NCBI RefSeq assembly: GCF_001905345.1
Contig: NZ_LFBV01000007.1
Span: forward strand, 124,001-188,000
DNA: 64,000 nt
DNA from: Streptomyces uncialis
GTDB lineage: Bacteria > Actinomycetota > Actinomycetes > Streptomycetales > Streptomycetaceae
Direction of reading: 5' to 3'
A program made the position numbers and the translations under genes. Of the stretch, positions 60,153 through 64,000 are shown piece by piece; position 1 is the first letter of the stretch, and every line of letters begins with the position of its first letter. The notes beneath the pieces are model-generated. The model ran no database searches and had not been told where the DNA came from. It worked only from the letters and a program-made list of their open reading frames with translations.

Positions 60153-61481
60153 ATGACCGCAGCAGTCGACCCCGCGCGCTGGACCGATCTGCTCAGCACG
60201 GCGGCGGTGAGGCACGGCGTACCAGGTGCCGCGCTGGCGTTCCACCACGACTGCCGGATGCACGAGTTCGCGACCGGGGTGCTCAACCGTGACACCGGCC
60301 ATCCCGTCCGTACCGACTCCCTGTTCCAGATCGGCTCGATCACCAAGGTGTGGACGGCCACCCAGATCATGCAGTTCGTGGAACAGGGCACCTTCTCGCT
60401 CGACACCCCGGTCATCGACGTATGGCCTGAGTTCGAGGTCGGGGACGAGCACCAGACGAAGTCCGTGACCATCCGGCAGCTGCTCAGCCACACCTCCGGC
60501 ATCGACGGAGACTTCTTCCACGACACCGGGCGCGGCGACGACTGTCTGGACAAGTACGCCGACGCCTGCCGCCAACTCCCGGCGGTCCACCCCATCGGCG
60601 CCACCCAGTCCTACTGCAACTCCGGCTTCTCCCTGCTGGGCCGGCTCGTCGAACGGATCACCGGCAGGACCTGGGACGCCGCGCTCCGCGAGCAGATCAT
60701 CGAACCCCTCGGCCTCACCCACACCTGCACGCTGCCCGAGGAGGTGCTGCGGCACAGCGGCGCCGTCGGACACAGGAAGGACGGCTCGGTGAGCAAGGTC
60801 TGGGGGCTGATGCGGTCCGCCGGTCCCGCCGGGCTCATCTGCGCCCGCGCCGCCGACGTGGTGCGCTTCGGTCGCGGCCACCTCTCCGGCGCGCTGCTCA
60901 AGCGGCCCGAGGCGATGTGGGAGGCCCAGGTGACGATCCCGGGCCCGATGCCGTTCGCGAGCGAGTGGGGGCTCGGCTGGATGCTGGACACCCTCTCCGG
61001 GCGCCGGATCCTCTCCCACGGAGGCACCACGATCGGTCAGTCATCGATGCTGTGGGTCGAACCGGAGTCCGGCTTCACCGCCGCGCTCGTACTGAACGGC
61101 GGCAACTCCGTCGCCTTCGAACACGAGCTGGGCACAGCCCTCTTCGGGGAACTGCTCGGTATCGAGGTCCCGCCCCCGCCGGGCCCGCCCGCCACTCCCG
61201 TCGACACCGACGCCGCACGCTTCGCCGGGGTGTACGAGAGCGTCGGCGTCAAGATCACCATCACCGCGCGCGACGGTGACGGGCCGCGCCTCGTGATGGA
61301 ACGCAAGGGCGACCTGGCCGAAACCGCGCCCGGTACGAGCATGGACCTCGTGGCCGTGAGCGGGAACTCGTTCGTCGGACATGTCGAAGGCATGGGCTGG
61401 CTGCCGGTGGTCTTCTACGAACTCGCCGACGGCTCGCCGTATCTGCACTTCGGTGTCCGGGCCGTGCCCAAGGCCGACTGA
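60153..61481 (+). CDS. Beta-lactamase-fold serine hydrolase (class C / esterase type)
   Basis: The 442-residue protein shows the serine hydrolase motifs: FQIGSITKVWTATQIM (S-x-x-K), TQSYCNSGFSLLGRLVERIT (Y-x-N) and ILSHGGTTIGQSS (H-x-G). A C-terminal 100-residue domain (RFAGVYESVGVKITITARDG) is typical of relatives with a C-terminal beta domain. There is no signal peptide, so it is probably cytoplasmic. Reaction may be peptide or ester hydrolysis. AAGGACGG precedes the ATG. Confidence 0.84.
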   Translation: MTAAVDPARWTDLLSTAAVRHGVPGAALAFHHDCRMHEFATGVLNRDTGHPVRTDSLFQIGSITKVWTATQIMQFVEQGTFSLDTPVIDVWPEFEVGDEHQTKSVTIRQLLSHTSGIDGDFFHDTGRGDDCLDKYADACRQLPAVHPIGATQSYCNSGFSLLGRLVERITGRTWDAALREQIIEPLGLTHTCTLPEEVLRHSGAVGHRKDGSVSKVWGLMRSAGPAGLICARAADVVRFGRGHLSGALLKRPEAMWEAQVTIPGPMPFASEWGLGWMLDTLSGRRILSHGGTTIGQSSMLWVEPESGFTAALVLNGGNSVAFEHELGTALFGELLGIEVPPPPGPPATPVDTDAARFAGVYESVGVKITITARDGDGPRLVMERKGDLAETAPGTSMDLVAVSGNSFVGHVEGMGWLPVVFYELADGSPYLHFGVRAVPKAD

Positions 61482-61601
61482 CGTAACCCGGTGCGGTGAA
61501 CGCGGGCCCCAGGAGGGTGCGGGCGGCACCACGGGCACCAGGACGGACGACACGACTGGCGGTACGACGGGCGGCAGTACGCGTCATCGTCCCAAGGGGT
61601 G

Positions 61602-62005
61602 TCAGAGGGCGATCCACTCACGCGACGTGGTGACCTCGTCCAGCAGATCGGGTACGGGGTCCACCCCGGTACCCGGCCCCGTCGGCGCCTCCAGATGACC
61701 GTCGACCAGCTCGAACGGTGCCGTGATGTCACTCGCGTAATAGCGGCTGGACGCGGAGGTGTCACCGGGCAGCGAGCAGCCGGGCAGCGCGGCCAGCGCG
61801 ACGTTCGCCGCCCGCCCGATACCCGTCTCCAGCATGCCCCCGCACCGTACGGCGACCCCGTGCGCCCGGCACAGGTCGTGGATACGGCGCGCTTCGAGAC
61901 AGCCGCCGACCCGGCCGGGTTTGATGTTCACCACCGAGCACGCGCCCAGCGAGATCGCCGCGGCGGCGTGCGCCGCGGACTCGATGGAGTCGTGGGGGAC
62001 CCGCC
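61602..62005 (-). pseudogene. 3' remnant of an enolase-superfamily (N-acylamino acid racemase / OSB synthase) gene
   Basis: The frame reads HDSIESAAHAAAAISLGACS, then VVNIKPGRVGG, RRIHDLCRAHGVAVRCGGML, ETGIGRAANVALAALPGC and ends TTSREWIAL. This matches the last roughly 130 residues of enzymes of about 370. The preceding N-terminal two thirds are missing: the frame meets the end of the M20 gene at about 62030. The remnant retains the last barrel strands but lacks the catalytic lysine region, so it is inactive. Confidence 0.8.
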
Positions 62006-62031
62006 GCCGGGGTCGCGGCCGGGCGACGGGC

Positions 62032-63144
62032 TCATCCTCGTGCCGCCGTGATCAGTTCGGCGAGCAGCGCCGCCCGGACCGGCATCGTGTCCACCACGAC
62101 ATGCTCGTCGTCGGCGTGCGCGCCGCCCCCGACCGCGCCCAGCCCGTCCAGGGTCGGACAGCCCGCTCCCGCGGTGAAGTTGCCGTCGGACGCGCCACCG
62201 ACCGCCGCGGCGGTGAGCGGCGGCAGCCCCAGGCGGGCCGCCGCTTCCTGGGCGAGGGTGAACAGCGCGGCGGACGCCTCCCGTTCGAGCGGCGGCCGGT
62301 TGGGCCCGCCCCGGACCCGGAGCGAGGCGCCCGGGGTGCGGGCCGTCAGTGCCCGCAGCAGTTCGTCCACCTGCCGCTGCGCGGCGAGGGCCGGGACCCG
62401 GACATCGACCTGGAACGTGGCCCGCGCGGGCACGGTGTTCCCGGTGGACCCCGCGGCGAGCACGGTCGGGGTGACCGTGGTCCGCCAGGAACCGTCGTAC
62501 CCGTGGGACGTGTTGACGACCTCGGCGAGGGCGTCGACTGCCAGGATCTGACGGGCCGCCTCCACAGCGGCGTTCACGCCCTTCTCCGGTTCCAGGCCCG
62601 CGTGCGCGGCCTTCCCCAGCACCTCCACCTCGTACCAGGAGGTGCCCTTGCGGGCGGTCTTGAGGGCACCGCCGTCGGCGGACGCCTCCAGCACGAACGT
62701 CGCCGCGCAGCCCCGCGCGGCCTCCTCGATCAGGGCGCGCGAGGTCGTCGAACCGACCTCCTCGTCACCGGTGACCAGGACCCGCACCCCCTCCGGCGAC
62801 GGCAGTGAGCCGAGCGCGTGGAACATCTGCACCAGCCCGGCCTTCATGTCGAAGACCCCCGGCCCCCGGGCGATCCCGTCGGTCACCGACCAGGGGTGGG
62901 TGGCCAGTGAACCCATCGGCCACACCGTGTCGTGATGGCCCACGAGCAGTACCCGGGGCGTCCCGAAGGTCCAGCTCAGATGGGGGACGCCCGACACGGT
63001 CAGTACCTCGGGCGCGGTGCCCGTCAGTCGCGCGCCCTGCGCGGCGACGACCGCCGCGCTGCGTGTCACCGCCTCGTGGTCCGCCGAGAACGACTCGCAC
63101 AGCACGAGCTCTTCGAGATCCGCGAGCATCGCCGCCAGTTCCAT
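62032..63144 (-). CDS. M20 family metallopeptidase (carboxypeptidase G2-like)
   Basis: The 370-residue protein has the M20 motifs: VLLVGHHDTVWPMGSLA (H-x-D), GVFDMKAGLVQMFHALG (D), VRVLVTGDEEVGSTTSRAL (E-E) and LGKAAHAGLEPEKGVNAA, with a dimerisation domain between. It removes C-terminal glutamate-like residues or hydrolyses N-acyl amino acids with two zinc ions. The ATG has AGACGGAGG upstream. Its stop lies right at the junction with the racemase remnant. Confidence 0.87.
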   Translation of the reverse strand: MELAAMLADLEELVLCESFSADHEAVTRSAAVVAAQGARLTGTAPEVLTVSGVPHLSWTFGTPRVLLVGHHDTVWPMGSLATHPWSVTDGIARGPGVFDMKAGLVQMFHALGSLPSPEGVRVLVTGDEEVGSTTSRALIEEAARGCAATFVLEASADGGALKTARKGTSWYEVEVLGKAAHAGLEPEKGVNAAVEAARQILAVDALAEVVNTSHGYDGSWRTTVTPTVLAAGSTGNTVPARATFQVDVRVPALAAQRQVDELLRALTARTPGASLRVRGGPNRPPLEREASAALFTLAQEAAARLGLPPLTAAAVGGASDGNFTAGAGCPTLDGLGAVGGGAHADDEHVVVDTMPVRAALLAELITAARG

Positions 63145-63256
63145 GGTCTCCTCCGTCTTCGTCGGCCCGGCTCCCCGGCCGGGTCCGGATGCCGTTCACC
63201 CGGGGTGCGTGGTGGCGGGCCGCCCGGCGAGGTGCGGCCCGCCGGTGTACGTACCC

Positions 63257-63679
63257 TTATCGGGGGCGGCCCAGTTCGGCGCGGAACAACCGGTGCACAT
63301 TGCCGCCGAGTACGGCTTCGACGTCCTTCTCCGGGTGGCCGCGCCGGATGAGCTCCGCCGTCACCAGCGGCAGGCCCGCCGGCCCTTCGAGACCCGGTAG
63401 CGCTTCCAGCGGATCGATGCCCTCGATACCGAAGTCCTCGCAGCACGGCGGTGTCACCTCGCTGATCACCTCGCGGACGAAGTCCGGCCCGAGACCGACG
63501 TGTGCCGTACCCGCGACGGACGCCACATGCTCGATGTGGTCCACCACCCGGGCCACGGTCCGCTCGGCGGGGTCGGCCGCGAGGAACCCGGGGAAGCAGT
63601 TGACGCAGATGACCCCGCCCGTCGCGGCGATCCCACGGATCTGCTCATCGTCAAGATTGTTAGTTGGTGGTGTACGCAA
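63257..63679 (-). pseudogene. 3' part of a membrane dipeptidase (peptidase M19) gene
   Basis: Translation of 140 residues: NLDDEQIRGIAATGGVICVN, HVGLGPDFVREVISE and IRRGHPEKDVEAVLGGNVHR correspond to the C-terminal half of M19 dipeptidases (usually D-D-x-x-R-A-I-A-A-x-G-G-V, G-I-G-S-D-F, I-L-G-G-N). The N-terminal half with the metal-binding H-x-D is not present upstream: the sequence turns into repetitive GC-rich DNA after the TTG at 63677-63679. The gene is 5' truncated. Confidence 0.72.
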
Positions 63680-63967
63680 AACACGGACGGAACGCGGACG
63701 GCGAGCGCGGACGGCGAGCGCGGACGTGGAGCGGTGGGGGAGGGGCGGACGGCAGCCCGACCGACGGGACCGGACCGTGCGACATCGCGCCCCGACGGTT
63801 GTGCGATCGCCAGGGCCATGCCGCGCGGTCCCGTCGTCCTGTCACCCGGTGGCGCCGACCGGTGACCCGCTCAGGCGTACCACCGGCTCACCGGGCGTAC
63901 CACCGGCTCACCGGGCGTACCACCGGCTCACCGGGCGTACCACCGGCTCATCGGCCGTACCGCCAGG
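63680..63967. other. Intergenic region with tandem repeats
   Basis: About 290 bases with no gene. It holds a GCGGAC-GGCGAGC repeat at about 63693-63730 and the 20-bp tandem array listed separately. Confidence 0.5.
63881..63960. repeat. 20-bp tandem repeat, four copies
   Basis: Units CACCGGCTCACCGGGCGTAC start at 63881, 63901, 63921 and 63941. The last has two changes (CACCGGCTCATCGGCCGTAC), and a partial unit precedes at 63874. No spacers, so not CRISPR. It may come from slippage or from short palindromic DNA. Confidence 0.85.
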
Positions 63968-64000
63968 TCAGGCGTGCTGCGGAACCTCGTCCTTCAGCAT
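63968..64000 (-). CDS. C-terminal tail of a gene entering from the right edge
   Basis: The last 33 bases on the minus strand read MLKDEVPQHA then TGA at 63968-63970. Whether this is a true gene tail cannot be decided from 11 codons. It would place a leftward gene beyond the window. Confidence 0.3.
   Translation of the reverse strand: MLKDEVPQHA

Noticed and set aside
63881..63960. Tandem repeat considered as CRISPR
   Set aside because: Units are head-to-tail without spacers, and there are no cas genes.

Overview
The window is GC-rich actinobacterial DNA, most likely from a Streptomyces chromosome. GTG and TTG starts are frequent, many genes overlap their neighbours by 4 bases (ATGA or GTGA), and the gene families are typical of the genus. 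It also carries a DmdR/IdeR-type iron box and an actinobacterial sulfur-operon leader peptide. No rRNA, tRNA, CRISPR array or intact insertion sequence is visible. All assignments come from reading the translations by eye, without database searches.

Layout. 1-13.5 kb is a mosaic of small units: the N-terminal part of an ABC exporter, an L,D-transpeptidase-like lipoprotein, a large FAD/Fe-S D-2-hydroxyacid dehydrogenase, a MarR regulator divergent from an ABC exporter with an inverted repeat between them, an MltG-like transglycosylase, a flavin monooxygenase, and a decayed sulfonate-utilisation locus (leader peptide, degenerate SsuB, intact SsuD), followed by a YjbQ-family gene.

14.7-42.4 kb is one long, tightly overlapping polysaccharide operon. 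It starts after a gene-free leader of about 1.2 kb. It encodes an initiating polyprenyl glycosylphosphotransferase, an AlgD-like GDP-mannose dehydrogenase, three glycosyltransferases, a pyruvyltransferase, two Wzz-like copolymerases with degenerate kinase-like tails, a Wzy-like polymerase and a Wzx-like flippase. It also encodes an asparagine-synthase-type amidotransferase, a fused two-domain oxidoreductase, a heparinase II/III-type lyase and a secreted beta-helix lipoprotein. A sugar-building block (cytidylyltransferase, C-methyltransferase, PIG-L deacetylase, SDR, DUF4910-type hydrolase, 3,5-epimerase, class III aminotransferase) completes it. The inferred product is an acidic, probably amidated and pyruvylated heteropolymer with an unusual branched or amino sugar.

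42.4-46.5 kb holds a PAP2 phosphatase, a methyltransferase, an APC permease and a DJ-1/PfpI protein. 47.0-55.4 kb is the most unusual unit: a near-consensus iron box precedes a three-gene operon of a very long, divergent glutamate-synthase-like protein (1851 aa), a CysJ-like diflavin reductase and a HemS-like two-repeat protein that seems to lack the usual heme-ligand histidine.

55.5-64 kb holds a TetR regulator divergent from an LLM monooxygenase/flavin reductase pair with twin operators, a small secreted protein, a phosphopantetheinyl transferase, a beta-lactamase-fold serine hydrolase, an M20 peptidase and several gene remnants (ABC-2 permease, enolase-superfamily racemase, membrane dipeptidase), ending in a 20-bp tandem repeat.
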